DNA from: Neomoorella carbonis
Lineage (GTDB): Bacteria > Bacillota > DSM-521 > Neomoorellales > Neomoorellaceae
Reading direction: 5' to 3'
DNA length: 64,000 nucleotides
NCBI RefSeq assembly: GCF_045278715.1
Contig: NZ_CP136420.1
Location: 1,922,001 to 1,986,000 of the forward strand
Shown here in pieces: positions 1-8,648 of the stretch (position 1 is the stretch's first letter; each line of letters starts with the position of its first letter). The notes beneath the pieces were generated by a model, which had not been told where the DNA came from, searched no databases, and saw only the letters and a program-made list of their open reading frames with translations. The position numbers and the translations under genes are program-made.

Positions 1-158
1 GTGCCGTCACCAATGACTACCGGCAGGCCAAGTTCCTGCTTTATTTTCTCACCCTTTTCCTGGTCATGTTCTACCATCACTACTTCACAGCCCCAGGCGG
101 CACACTGTTTGGCTACCTGGTAGCCTACCTTACCGCCACCGACTACGACAATCCTCAT
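1..158 (-). CDS. trkA: TrkA-type NAD-binding potassium uptake subunit, N-terminal part
   Basis: Reading leftward from an ATG at 158, the protein starts MRIVVVGGGKVGYQVAK and continues through an acidic turn (VEHD) to VIGDG at the window edge. GxGxxG followed by an acidic residue after the second strand is the Rossmann NAD-binding pattern of TrkA/RCK regulators of Trk and Ktr potassium channels. The ATG has GAGAGGGG about 7 bases upstream. Only about 52 residues are visible, so whether this is a one- or two-RCK TrkA cannot be told. A role as the cytoplasmic gating subunit of a potassium transporter is inferred from the family. Confidence 0.75.
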   Translation of the reverse strand, partial: MRIVVVGGGKVGYQVAKQCAAWGCEVVMVEHDQEKGEKIKQELGLPVVIGDG

Positions 159-300
159 GACTCAACCCCTCTCTGCAATAACTATTCGCCACCACATCTC
201 CGCTTCCTGCCGCTGGCAAATTTTATTCTTTCCAGGATAGTTTAGGCAGGAATGGCTATCTCTGTTACCTGGATGGTTTATACCTGATCGGTAAAGCTTT

Positions 301-326
301 TGACGCCGCCCTTCCGGGCGGCGTCA
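301..326. other. perfect hairpin without a U-tract
   Basis: Ten-base arms (tgacgccgcc / ggcggcgtca) with a 6-base loop lie between the trkA-like start and the end of the HTH gene. No T-run follows on either strand, so it is not a clear Rho-independent terminator. It may still mark the 3' end of the HTH gene transcript. The rest of 159-352 shows nothing else I can name. Confidence 0.4.
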
Positions 327-352
327 AGGTAACAAGGTTAATATTATAATAT

Positions 353-1177
353 TTAACTTATCCCGAGGACTTGCCGGGCCTCTGCTAGTAGCTCGGCCCG
401 CGTCGGAGGAGGTATTGGCTCAGGTCTTCCGGCGATCCGGGCAATCCGGCTTAATGCCTGCCATCGATGCTGCATGCGGCTATACAGGTGGGTGACGTAA
501 TCCGCCAGCTCGCCATCAAGCCAGGCCTGCAGGTAATTGCGGACGTAATCACCGGCAGAGGCATCCCCGAGTTTGTAATAGGCAGCCCGGGTGCCCCGGA
601 CTCGGCCACTGGTAGTATAGGGCAGCCACCAGGGCCGGTAGGGATCGTCGCCATTATCGCTGTGTAAATAACGAATGTATTTGTTGTCGGCGAGGGCCGT
701 CAGGGCAGGTTTTATCCAGAAGCGGGCAGCGGCACCAACATGTAAAACACGGCCTTCCCCCAGAAGGAGCAGGTGCCACTGGACGGCCCGGGCCTGGCGC
801 AGGTAAGTACTCCCCGCCCTGGAAGGCACACCCTGCAGCTGGAGGATGACAGCTTCATCCGGGGAGATTTCCCCTTCCATGGCCATGCGGGCAGAGTTAA
901 AGCTGATTTCCTGCTTATTCTGTTCCTGCAAAGACCTTACGGCCCGTAAGACCTCTTCTTCCAGTTCCGGCCAGATGATGTTTGTCCTGCCCTTCCAGTT
1001 GGAGCCGAGCTTGGCAGCCACTCTTTCCAGCTGGGATTTAACGGTACCCTGCTGTAAACCTAAGGCTGTGGCTATCTCCCAGCGCTTTAAACCGGCCCTG
1101 GCCAGCAAGGCCACCTGGAGTTCGAGTTTAGCTAATTTAAGGCGGGCATCAATAACTTTCTGGCAACCTGAATCCAT
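353..1177 (-). CDS. Unknown protein with N-terminal LuxR/sigma-like helix-turn-helix
   Basis: 274 residues. Residues about 17-58 fit a LuxR/GerE or sigma-region-4 type HTH (LLARAGLKRWEIATALGL, then GTVKSQLERVAAKLG). The remainder, about 60-274, matches no family I recognise. It is rich in Trp, Tyr and Arg and contains a lysine-rich turn followed by IIWPELEEEVLRAVRSL. An HTH at the very N-terminus with a long unknown C-terminal part suggests a DNA-binding regulator with a novel effector domain, but this is inference. It stands alone between trkA and a peptidase gene, with a possible 3' hairpin at 301-326. Confidence 0.6.
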   Translation of the reverse strand: MDSGCQKVIDARLKLAKLELQVALLARAGLKRWEIATALGLQQGTVKSQLERVAAKLGSNWKGRTNIIWPELEEEVLRAVRSLQEQNKQEISFNSARMAMEGEISPDEAVILQLQGVPSRAGSTYLRQARAVQWHLLLLGEGRVLHVGAAARFWIKPALTALADNKYIRYLHSDNGDDPYRPWWLPYTTSGRVRGTRAAYYKLGDASAGDYVRNYLQAWLDGELADYVTHLYSRMQHRWQALSRIARIAGRPEPIPPPTRAELLAEARQVLGIS

Positions 1178-1320
1178 TGGGCTCTTTATACTCCACCACG
1201 GACAGAATGTCTGTAACTCAACTCTTATACATATTCGGCAATTAAGGATATAATCCTGCTACCTCGCGCCCCTGTTACCAGGCCTGATGGTCGAAAGGAA
1301 ACTTGATGCCGATGTTTTAC

Positions 1321-2472
1321 TTAATAAGTCAGGCTTACTGCTCCTTTTTCCGTAACCACATACGTATCCTCCACCCCGGCGCTGCCCTGGCCCGGAAAGA
1401 CAAATTTGGGCTCCAAAGCAAAAACCATCCCCGCTGCCAGGACGGTATTATTCCCCCTGGCGATGACCGGCCACTCGTTTAATTCCAGCCCGATGCCGTG
1501 GCCGATATAACAAACCTGGCGGCCGTGACCCATAAAATGTTCGCCCAGCCCGGCCCGGCCGGCCATAGTGACGGCCAGGTCATAGAGCTCGCCTGCCGTA
1601 ACACCGGGCCTGGCCTTCTCCGCCACCCTGGCTGCTATTTCCATGGCTACTTCCTGGGCTTTCTGCAAAACAGGCGCCACGGCTGCATCCAGGTAAATGC
1701 GCGTCTGGTCGACGGTATAATCGCCGTAAACGCCCGCGTAGTCAATGAGCAGTGGTTCCCCCTTTTCCCAGCGGCGCCGGCTGGGACCCAGAGGATACAG
1801 AGGGGTGAGGCCACTTCCGGCCAGGGGTAAGTCGTAACAGGAAACCAGGGCGGCATTGGCCCCGGCCGCAACTATGCCCGGTATCATTCCCTGCTCCTGG
1901 CCACGGAAACGTTTCGTACCCTGGTGGCCCAGGCGGCGGGCGTAACCTTCAAACGCGGCGGCGATTTCCAGCTCCGTCATTCCCGGCTTTATCACGCTGC
2001 TTATGTACTTGAAGACTTCAGCGTGCCTGCTCGCCGCATAGCGCAGGGCGTCGAGTTCCGGTCCGGACTTGACCATGCGCTGGGACCGCAATATTTGACT
2101 TATGTCCACCCACTGGCAGTCCGGAAAAATCTCCTGGTAACGCCGGAATAGGTTTAAAGAGATGACATCCATTTCTAAACCTAAACGCTTTAGCCCGCGC
2201 CAGCCGGCTTCGGCCAGTAGTACGGGTATTTCTCTGAAGCTCTTAAGGGGCAGTACCCGGTTTAAGGCAGCCTCGGCCTGCGCCCTGGCGGTATCCCGGT
2301 AGGCCAGGAGTAAAGGCTCTCCCATTGCGGGGATAAAAAGGTGGCAGCTCTGGGCCGTACCGCTAAGGTAATACAGGTCAACGGCCTGGAAAATAAGAGC
2401 ACCGTCTAGTTCCCGGGCCTGCAGGGCCTCCTGGAAACGTTGGATTCGCTCCTTGTATTCAGTCTTGTTCAT
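1321..2472 (-). CDS. M24-family Xaa-Pro peptidase
   Basis: 383 residues, a typical Xaa-Pro aminopeptidase/dipeptidase: an N-terminal creatinase-like domain (about 1-130) and a C-terminal pita-bread metallopeptidase domain. Metal ligands are visible as LLIDYAGVYGDYTVDQTR (two Asp), GHGIGLELNEWP (His), a Glu in FALEPKF and a final Glu in AGVEDTYVV. It would cleave Xaa-Pro bonds in the cytoplasm with two divalent metals. I chose the ATG at 2472 (MNKTEYKERI) because GGAGG lies 8 bases upstream. A longer reading frame to 2571 runs into the tRNA-Phe gene and its terminator and is not coding. Confidence 0.88.
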   Translation of the reverse strand: MNKTEYKERIQRFQEALQARELDGALIFQAVDLYYLSGTAQSCHLFIPAMGEPLLLAYRDTARAQAEAALNRVLPLKSFREIPVLLAEAGWRGLKRLGLEMDVISLNLFRRYQEIFPDCQWVDISQILRSQRMVKSGPELDALRYAASRHAEVFKYISSVIKPGMTELEIAAAFEGYARRLGHQGTKRFRGQEQGMIPGIVAAGANAALVSCYDLPLAGSGLTPLYPLGPSRRRWEKGEPLLIDYAGVYGDYTVDQTRIYLDAAVAPVLQKAQEVAMEIAARVAEKARPGVTAGELYDLAVTMAGRAGLGEHFMGHGRQVCYIGHGIGLELNEWPVIARGNNTVLAAGMVFALEPKFVFPGQGSAGVEDTYVVTEKGAVSLTY

Positions 2473-2499
2473 AGCCGGCCTCCGTAAATTAGTTTTGAT

Positions 2500-2530
2500 A
2501 ATAGAAAAGGCCTGGTATCTCCAGGCCTTT
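2500..2530 (-). terminator. Terminator of the tRNA operon
   Basis: On the minus strand a 10-bp stem (AAAGGCCTGG / CCAGGCCTTT) with a 5-base loop is followed by TCTATTA, 9 bases downstream of the tRNA-Phe CCA end. Confidence 0.85.
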
Positions 2531-2538
2531 GGCAGTAC

Positions 2539-2614
<76 letters not shown>

Positions 2615-2619
2615 ATATC

Positions 2620-2696
2620 TGGCGGAGCCGACGGGATTTGAACCCGCGATCTTCGGCGTGACAGGCCGACATGTTAAACCGCTACACTACGGCTCC
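2620..2696 (-). tRNA. tRNA-Asp (GTC)
   Basis: A 77-nt cloverleaf with acceptor GGAGCCG/CGGCTCC, anticodon loop CTGTCAC (GTC), T-loop GGTTCAAATCC and an encoded CCA. Lies 5 bases upstream of tRNA-Phe. Confidence 0.97.
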
Positions 2697-2701
2697 TTTT
2701 A

Positions 2702-2776
2702 TGGTGGGCAGTGGCAGGATTGAACTGCCGACCCCCTGCTTGTAAGGCAGGTGCTCTCCCGCTGAGCTAACCGCCC
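2702..2776 (-). tRNA. tRNA-Val (TAC)
   Basis: A 75-nt cloverleaf with acceptor GGGCGGT/ACTGCCC, anticodon loop CTTACAA (TAC), T-loop AGTTCAATCCT and an encoded CCA. First gene of the tRNA operon, just after a consensus promoter. Confidence 0.97.
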
Positions 2777-2798
2777 CCATTAACCTGTTGCGTTAGTT

Positions 2799-2827
2799 AT
2801 TATAGCATGGTCCTGCCGGGAAGTCAA
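2799..2827 (-). promoter_or_regulatory. Sigma-A promoter of the tRNA operon
   Basis: Minus strand TTGACT, 17-base spacer, TATAAT, ending 22 bases before tRNA-Val. The match is near consensus, as expected for stable RNA. Confidence 0.88.
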
Positions 2828-3002
2828 ATATTTTTCTCTCCTTCCCAGTCAGGTCACTGCAGGACTTTTTGAACTAAGTTCCACCATCTGGTTCCAAACT
2901 TTGCCTTTATCCCCTCCATTATATAAGCCCCAAATCCAGAAAGTAGAAAAGGGAATGGCGCCACCCTCGCTGGCAAATTGACAAAAACGCCACACCACGG
3001 CG

Positions 3003-3809
3003 TCAAGTGTTGCTGGTAGTTCCTGAACGTCCCGCCGGTGGCCAGTTTCTATACAGCCGTTGCCGGTAGGCGGCCGGGTCGCGGCAAGCATGTTCAAAAA
3101 CGCTCTTAGCCCGGGGCCAGTACCTGGATATAAGTTCTCTAATACTAGCAACCGCCGCCGGGTAAAAATTTAGCGGGTCAAAGTCTACTTCCTGCGCGCC
3201 GGCCCTGGCGGCCGCTTGTGTTATGGCGGCAAGATCTTCAGGAGCATCCGTCAGGCCGGGTATAACCGGGGCGACAAAGACCCAGGTCTTGATGCCGGCC
3301 GCAGACAGTTTTTCCAGGGCCGCCAGGCGCCGCGAGGGAGACGGCGCGCCGGGCTCCAGCAGCCGGGCCAGCCTGTCATTCAGAGTAGTAATGGTAAAGC
3401 CGACCTCGGCGGCGGGCATTGCTTTTAAGAACCCCGCATCTCTGATGACCAGGTCGGACTTGGTGAGGATAGATACTTCCAAACCGCTCCGGGTTAATAG
3501 TTCCAAACACCTTCGCGTCAGGCCATATTTTCTTTCGACAGCCTGGTAAGCATCGGTAACGCTGGCCAGCATTACCTTTCCTTTTTTGGGGCGCCGCAAC
3601 TGGGCGGCCAGCACTTCGACAAAGTTGGTCTTCACCTGGACGAAGGCGCCCCATCTTTCCCGGCGGCCCCTGAAACGCGCCATGCAGCTGGCGTAGCAAT
3701 AAATGCAGCCATGGCTGCAGCCGGTATAGGGGTTCAAACAATAATCAAGGCCGGGAATGCGGGAACGATTTAGGGCGCTGCGACAGGCGGTCTCATATAA
3801 TTTAAACAT
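3003..3809 (-). CDS. Radical SAM protein of the SplB-like (COG1533) group
   Basis: 268 residues. The radical SAM cluster motif CxxxCxxC is CSHGCIYCYA near residue 31, preceded by LDYCLNPYTGC. This arrangement is typical of the spore-photoproduct-lyase-like family of uncharacterised radical SAM proteins. Downstream are VSILTKSDLV and GFTITTLND, the usual barrel strands. True spore photoproduct lyase is longer and has a different N-terminus, so lyase activity should not be assumed. The substrate is unknown. The flanking genes (tRNA operon, agmatinase) give no clue. Confidence 0.8.
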   Translation of the reverse strand: MFKLYETACRSALNRSRIPGLDYCLNPYTGCSHGCIYCYASCMARFRGRRERWGAFVQVKTNFVEVLAAQLRRPKKGKVMLASVTDAYQAVERKYGLTRRCLELLTRSGLEVSILTKSDLVIRDAGFLKAMPAAEVGFTITTLNDRLARLLEPGAPSPSRRLAALEKLSAAGIKTWVFVAPVIPGLTDAPEDLAAITQAAARAGAQEVDFDPLNFYPAAVASIRELISRYWPRAKSVFEHACRDPAAYRQRLYRNWPPAGRSGTTSNT

Positions 3810-3888
3810 GCAGCCTACCTATCTCTCCACTCCGGGTGGGCAGAGTTGACAATATCAATGTCCGGTGACAATACTTTTTCCTCACCTG

Positions 3889-4746
3889 CTAACCCCAGGC
3901 GAGGATGGCCTCGCGGGTGATTTTGCCTGCCAGGATGGCGGTAATATTGCCGTGATCGTAGGCCGGGCAGACCTCTACCAGGTCAAAGGCCACTACCCTG
4001 GCCTGGCGCAGCAGGTAGATAACCTGCAGGATCTCCCGGGGCGTACAGCCCCCCGGTTCGGGGGTCCCGGTGCCGGGAGCGAAAGCAGGGTCCACGACGT
4101 CGATATCTATGCTAACATAAAGGGGGCGAGAGGCCAGTTCGGGTACCAGCTTCTCCAGGGGGGTGGTGATGACGTCCATAAAAAAATTGGTCTCTTCCTG
4201 GCCGTAAGCGAATTCGCCCCAGGTACCGGAACGGATGCCAAACTGGTAAAGGTTGCCCGGGCCGATTTCCTCCGCCACCAGGCGCATGACGGTGGCATGG
4301 GAAAGCCTTTCCCCCAGGTATTCCTCCCTCAGATCGGCATGGGCGTCAAAGTGAAGGACGGCAAGACCCGGGTAGTGGCGGCGGGCCGCCCGGATAAGGG
4401 GATAGCTCACCAGGTGCTCCCCACCCAGGAATAAAGGAAGCTTACCGTCCTGGAAAAGGGCGGCAGCAGCCGTCTCCATACGTTCCAGGTTGACCTCCAC
4501 CCGGCCCGGTACCAGGTCGAGGTCGCCGGCATCGTAAAAAGGCACCTGCCCCAGTTCGCGTTTAAGGTACGGGCTGTATTCTTCCAGGACTTCGGACACA
4601 GCGCGAATGGCCTGGGGGCCCCAGCGGGCGCCGGGACGAAAGCTGGTGGTGGCGTCAAAGGGGATGCCCGCCAGGACCACCCGGGCGGATTCATAATTAT
4701 CGCTGCTGGCCAGGAAACCCCGGCTTTTTACATAACCCGGCAACAC
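3889..4746 (-). CDS. speB: Agmatinase (ureohydrolase)
   Basis: 285 residues, the usual length. The two-manganese site of ureohydrolases is clear: GGEHL (His), HFDAHADLR (Asp/His/Asp) and SIDIDVVDPAFAPGTG (two Asp). It would hydrolyse agmatine to putrescine and urea in the cytoplasm. It lies about 50 bases downstream of speE on the same strand, so putrescine formation and its conversion to spermidine are encoded together. No arginine decarboxylase is in the window. The start is GTG at 4746 with GGGGG about 9 bases upstream. Confidence 0.92.
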   Translation of the reverse strand: MLPGYVKSRGFLASSDNYESARVVLAGIPFDATTSFRPGARWGPQAIRAVSEVLEEYSPYLKRELGQVPFYDAGDLDLVPGRVEVNLERMETAAAALFQDGKLPLFLGGEHLVSYPLIRAARRHYPGLAVLHFDAHADLREEYLGERLSHATVMRLVAEEIGPGNLYQFGIRSGTWGEFAYGQEETNFFMDVITTPLEKLVPELASRPLYVSIDIDVVDPAFAPGTGTPEPGGCTPREILQVIYLLRQARVVAFDLVEVCPAYDHGNITAILAGKITREAILAWG

Positions 4747-4795
4747 TTAGTCTATTCCCCCAGTTCATCCATTATTTACACAATCCAGTTAGCGC

Positions 4796-5647
4796 CTAAA
4801 ACTCCTCTTCGTCCCGCTTTTCAAGAATTTCCTGGACAAAGGGCGGCAGGGCAAAGGCTGCCTGGTGAATGGCCGGGGTGTAGAATCGGGTCACAAGCTG
4901 GGGCGCCTTTTTCCAGTCAACCTCCAGGGGATCATACTCCTTGCTCCCCAGGCTGAAGCTCCAGAGGCCGCCGGGGTAGGTGGGCACTGTGGTCAGGTAC
5001 AGGCGGGCAATAGGGAAAATTTCTGCCAGGTCCCGCTGAATACGCCGGATTAGCCTGGCGTTAAAAAGGGGGGACTCGGTCTGGGCGACAAAGAGCCCGT
5101 CCGGCTTTAAAGCCCGGTAAACGTTACGGTAAAATTCGGTGCTGAAGAGCCCTACCGCCGGGCCAATAGGATCGGTGGAATCAACAATAATCACGTCATA
5201 GGTGTTTTCCATTTGGCGGACGTGCTCGATGCCATCTTCAAAACGGATCTCCACCCGGGCATCATCCAGGCCGCAAGCGATCTCCGGCAGGTATTCCCTG
5301 GCGTTGGCCACCACCCGGGCGTCAATTTCCACCAGGGTGGCTTTTTCAATGCTGGGATGTTTGATAATTTCCCGGATTACACCGCCGTCACCGCCGCCAA
5401 TGACCAGGGCCGTACGGGGATTGGGATGGGTATTTAAAGGTACGTGGGCGATCATCTCGTGGTAAAAAAATTCATCACCCACTGTAGTCTGGATTATGTT
5501 ATCCAGAAGCAACATGCGCCCGTAAGATTCCGTTTCCACCACAGCCAGGTCCTGGTAGGGTGTTTTTTCATGATGCAGGGTTTTTTTCAGCTTGATGGAT
5601 AGAGCCAGGCCGGGGGTTTGCAGTTCAGAAAACCAGATGCCTTGCAA
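4796..5647 (-). CDS. speE: Spermidine synthase (polyamine aminopropyltransferase)
   Basis: About 283 residues with the aminopropyltransferase signatures ALVIGGGDGGVIREI (decarboxylated AdoMet binding), VEIDARV and IIVDSTDPIGPA (catalytic Asp). It transfers an aminopropyl group to putrescine. Two in-frame TTG codons compete as start. The one at 5656 directly abuts the AAGGGAAGGAG site, while the one at 5647 has a 9-base spacing, so I prefer 5647. It forms an operon with speB. Confidence 0.92.
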   Translation of the reverse strand: MQGIWFSELQTPGLALSIKLKKTLHHEKTPYQDLAVVETESYGRMLLLDNIIQTTVGDEFFYHEMIAHVPLNTHPNPRTALVIGGGDGGVIREIIKHPSIEKATLVEIDARVVANAREYLPEIACGLDDARVEIRFEDGIEHVRQMENTYDVIIVDSTDPIGPAVGLFSTEFYRNVYRALKPDGLFVAQTESPLFNARLIRRIQRDLAEIFPIARLYLTTVPTYPGGLWSFSLGSKEYDPLEVDWKKAPQLVTRFYTPAIHQAAFALPPFVQEILEKRDEEEF

Positions 5648-5720
5648 AGTTAACAACTCCTTCCCTTTATCCAGAAAGCTATCTTAGCAAAAAAATAACT
5701 TTACCACAAGGGCCTGCAAG

Positions 5721-7337
5721 TTAAATAATCCCCATAACCGCCTGGGCTATGCTGACGCTATGCATGTTGAGGCGCAGGAGCTGGTTGATGAGATCCATGT
5801 GGATGGACGTGGTTTCTAAACTGAGGCGGTTCTCCTGCTGCAACCGCTGGAAATGGGAGTAGCGCAGGTTCTTCTCCAGGCGTAAGATTTCAGGATGATC
5901 CCTTATGACCCTGGCGGCCAGGGCTTCGTCATCGGCGGCGAAGGCCTGGATGGCCGTCGCAAAATTCTCCTTGACTTTATTAAACATCTCCTGGAGTTCA
6001 GCCTGCCCCGCCGGGGAAAACTCCACCCCGCTGGCTTCAATTTTCCGCCACTGGTGGGCCATTTCCACGACCACGTCGCCAATATGCTCCAGGTCATTGG
6101 CTATATAGAGGAGCTTGGTCTGGGCCACTAACTGGTCGTCGGTAAGGTTGCCCTGGTTCAACTGGGCGAGATACCTGGCCACCGCCCGGTAAAGATAGTC
6201 AAGGATATTATCCAGGCTGCGCAGCTTTTCCAGTAATTCCACTTCCCGCTCGGCCAGGGGCTGCATCACCCGGGGAAACATCTCTTCCCTGATGATGCCG
6301 GCCATGCGTAAAAGCTCCTGGGTCGCACGGGCCAGGGCCAGTTCCGGTATATCCAGCACTTTTGTATCCAGGTACTTGGCCACTTTTTCTTCCGCAGGAA
6401 CGTTGGGGAGTAGTCTTTCCATAAGACGGCCTACCTGGGGAGTAAAGGGAAGAAAGAGAAACATGTTAATAACATTAAAGAGGGTGTGGCCGTTGGCCAC
6501 CTGGCGGGCAATATCCGGAGAAGTCAGCCGGGATAAATAACTGTACAGTCCCAGAAAGGGTAGAAAGAGGAGGGTACCCGCCAGCTTAAAAAAGAAATGG
6601 GCCAGGGCTACCCTTTTGGCTTCCCGCGACAGGGCAATGCTGGAAATGAGGGCTGTAGCTGTGGTACCCAGGTTGGCCCCCAGGACCATGGCCAGAGCCG
6701 CTTCCAGGGGCAGGGTACCCTGGGCGGCCAGGGTCATAGCCAGGACCACTGTTGCCGCGCTGGCCTGGACAACGCCGGTAAAGAGGGCGGCTGCCAGCAT
6801 CATTAGCCAGGGGTGGGCGGCCAGGGGGCTCAAGGCAGTTTTAAAGCCTGGCAGGGTATTTAAGGGTGCTACGGCCGTACCCATAAGGGCCGCCCCGTAA
6901 AAGATAAGGCCAAAACCGAGGATAGCCTGTCCCAGGTAGCGCCAGCGCAGGCGCCTGGCAAAGAAGTAGGGTATGATGCCGGCCACCACGGCCCACAGGG
7001 CGTAGTCGCTGAGGCGCAAGGCAATAAGCTGGGCCGTCAGGGTAGAGCCAATAGCCGCCCCCAGGATGACACCCAGGGCCTGGCCCAGGCTCATGAGTTC
7101 CGCGCTGACAAAGCCTACCAGCAGCACCGTCGTGACAGCGCTGGTCTGGAGGAAAATGGTCACCACCAGCCCCGCCAGCATACCAAAGAAGCGATTTTTC
7201 GTTACCGCCCCCAGGAGCTGCTGTACCTGGCGGGCCGCCGCCTTTTGCAGGCCGGTACTGATGAGATGCATGCCAAAAAGGAAAAGGGCCAAACCACCTG
7301 CCAGCCCGGTGGCAATGGGGAATATCAACGAACTCAA
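5721..7337 (-). CDS. Na/Pi cotransporter family protein with C-terminal PhoU domain
   Basis: 538 residues. The first about 310 hold the two inverted Na/Pi-cotransporter repeats with Gln-Ser/Thr motifs (LQTSAVTTVLLVGF and VVQASAATVVLAMT) in 8-9 membrane segments. The last about 200 residues are a helical PhoU-like domain. This is the NptA/YjbB type of phosphate carrier. Its TTG start has AGAGGG 8 bases upstream and lies 4 bases after phoU, so the two are translated together. Direction of transport (import or efflux of phosphate) cannot be read from the sequence. Confidence 0.88.
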   Translation of the reverse strand: MSSLIFPIATGLAGGLALFLFGMHLISTGLQKAAARQVQQLLGAVTKNRFFGMLAGLVVTIFLQTSAVTTVLLVGFVSAELMSLGQALGVILGAAIGSTLTAQLIALRLSDYALWAVVAGIIPYFFARRLRWRYLGQAILGFGLIFYGAALMGTAVAPLNTLPGFKTALSPLAAHPWLMMLAAALFTGVVQASAATVVLAMTLAAQGTLPLEAALAMVLGANLGTTATALISSIALSREAKRVALAHFFFKLAGTLLFLPFLGLYSYLSRLTSPDIARQVANGHTLFNVINMFLFLPFTPQVGRLMERLLPNVPAEEKVAKYLDTKVLDIPELALARATQELLRMAGIIREEMFPRVMQPLAEREVELLEKLRSLDNILDYLYRAVARYLAQLNQGNLTDDQLVAQTKLLYIANDLEHIGDVVVEMAHQWRKIEASGVEFSPAGQAELQEMFNKVKENFATAIQAFAADDEALAARVIRDHPEILRLEKNLRYSHFQRLQQENRLSLETTSIHMDLINQLLRLNMHSVSIAQAVMGII

Positions 7338-7341
7338 GCTA

Positions 7342-8079
7342 TTATCCCTCTACATTACCGGAGCTGGTCCTCTTATTGTCACACCCCGGCAGGACTGTTT
7401 TCTGAGGCCCCTGGTAGTCTTTAAAGGCGCGGCGCTGTCCTGTCTCCCGGTAGACGACCATCTCGGCGACGTTCACGGCATGGTCGGCAATACGTTCCAG
7501 GTAACGGGCCACCAGGGCGAGATAACTGGCCTGGTCGACATACTCCGGCCCCTGCTTCATAAAACCTACCAGTTCGTCGTACAGCTCTTCAAAAAGACGG
7601 TCGACGGCATCATCGGCCCGGACTATTTCCCTGGCTGCCTCCAGGTCGCGGTCTACCAGGGCCTGGAGGCTTTTCCTCAGCATAGCCCGGGCCAGGTCAC
7701 TCATGCGGGGAATATCTACCAGGGGTTTGAAGTATGGTCCCAGGCGGGCGAGACGGCCGGCTATCTCGGCAATATTGACGGCATAATCGCCGATGCGTTC
7801 CAGTTCCTTGCCTACCCGCATGACGGTAGCCAGGGTACGCAGGTCTTCCCCTCGGGGTTGTTGTAGAGAGATCAGGTCCAGGGCCGCCATCTCAATGTTG
7901 TAATCCAGGTCATCGGCCAAGTTATCGCCCTCCACCACCAGGCGTGCAAGGTTACAGTCCTGGGCCTTAAGGGCAGCCAGGGCTTTATCCACCTGGTCAG
8001 CAACGTAGTCACCCAGTTGTAGGATGTTTTCTTGCAGGTTCATTAACGCCCGGTCATAAGCATTAAGTGGCCGGCCCAT
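7342..8079 (-). CDS. phoU: PhoU phosphate signalling protein
   Basis: 245 residues forming two PhoU three-helix repeats, each with the characteristic metal-binding E/DxxxD pattern (DLDYNIEMAALDLISLQQP; ERIGDYAVNIAEIAGRL and ERIADHAVNVAEMVVYR). PhoU proteins restrain phosphate uptake and the PhoR-PhoB response. Here it precedes a Na/Pi cotransporter rather than pstSCAB. The ATG has GAGGAGG 8 bases upstream. It lies only 23 bases downstream of mobB, so read-through from the molybdenum operon is possible. Confidence 0.9.
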   Translation of the reverse strand: MGRPLNAYDRALMNLQENILQLGDYVADQVDKALAALKAQDCNLARLVVEGDNLADDLDYNIEMAALDLISLQQPRGEDLRTLATVMRVGKELERIGDYAVNIAEIAGRLARLGPYFKPLVDIPRMSDLARAMLRKSLQALVDRDLEAAREIVRADDAVDRLFEELYDELVGFMKQGPEYVDQASYLALVARYLERIADHAVNVAEMVVYRETGQRRAFKDYQGPQKTVLPGCDNKRTSSGNVEG

Positions 8080-8102
8080 GTAATATTCCTCCTCTGCCCA
8101 TC

Positions 8103-8618
8103 TTAATTTGCCCTCCGCTTCCTGCCTGCCGGGGCGAGAATCCGCTCTTCAATCAGGTCCACCAGGCCCGCGGCGTCAGCCAGACCATAACAAGGGACGT
8201 CAATGGCCAGGGGCTCGTCTGTAGCCACGGCCAGAAGTTCTTGCGGTTCACACAGGAGCTCGCCGCTTACAGCCGCACGGTGGACTTCAATCTTAGGCTT
8301 GTCACCGCGCTTGTAGCCTTCAGTGATAATCAGATCGACATTCTGAATGCGTTCTGCAATGGCATCCAGAGGAAGCTCTGCATCAACTTTTTCAATGAGA
8401 GCCATCTTGCTGGGTGAAGAAATTACGACAACGTCGGCCCCGGCTTCCGCGTGGCGCCAGGTATCCTTACCAGGGCGGTCGATGTCAAAGCCGTGGGTAT
8501 CATGTTTAATAGTTGCAACCCGGTAACCCCGCCGCTTTAACTCCGGAAGGAGTTTGGTCAGTAATGTTGTCTTCCCGACATCAGATTTGCCAACTACGGA
8601 GATAACAGGTGTACTCAT
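8103..8618 (-). CDS. mobB: Molybdopterin-guanine dinucleotide biosynthesis adaptor protein MobB
   Basis: 171 residues. The P-loop GKSDVGKTTL is at residue 11, followed by VATIKHDTHGFDID and DTWRHAEAGAD, hallmarks of MobB, a GTP-binding protein that assists MobA in forming the guanine dinucleotide form of the molybdenum or tungsten cofactor. Last gene of the mod-mob-moe run. Confidence 0.93.
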   Translation of the reverse strand: MSTPVISVVGKSDVGKTTLLTKLLPELKRRGYRVATIKHDTHGFDIDRPGKDTWRHAEAGADVVVISSPSKMALIEKVDAELPLDAIAERIQNVDLIITEGYKRGDKPKIEVHRAAVSGELLCEPQELLAVATDEPLAIDVPCYGLADAAGLVDLIEERILAPAGRKRRAN

Positions 8619-8648
8619 GTTATCACCAAAACCTCCATTCCCATTATT

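Noticed and set aside
301..326. GC-rich hairpin considered as a terminator
   Set aside because: No U-tract on either strand; listed only as a hairpin.
2849..3151. 100-residue frame on the minus strand overlapping the end of the radical SAM gene
   Set aside because: Its first half is another frame of the radical SAM gene, no family pattern is seen and there is no ribosome site. A frameshift extension of the radical SAM protein was considered, but the 268-residue product looks complete.
3003..3809. True spore photoproduct lyase
   Set aside because: Only about 268 residues and with a different cluster context; kept as an SplB-like radical SAM protein of unknown function.
7066..7866. 266-residue plus-strand frame across the Na/Pi cotransporter and phoU
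   Set aside because: Antisense shadow of two firmly identified genes in GC-rich DNA.
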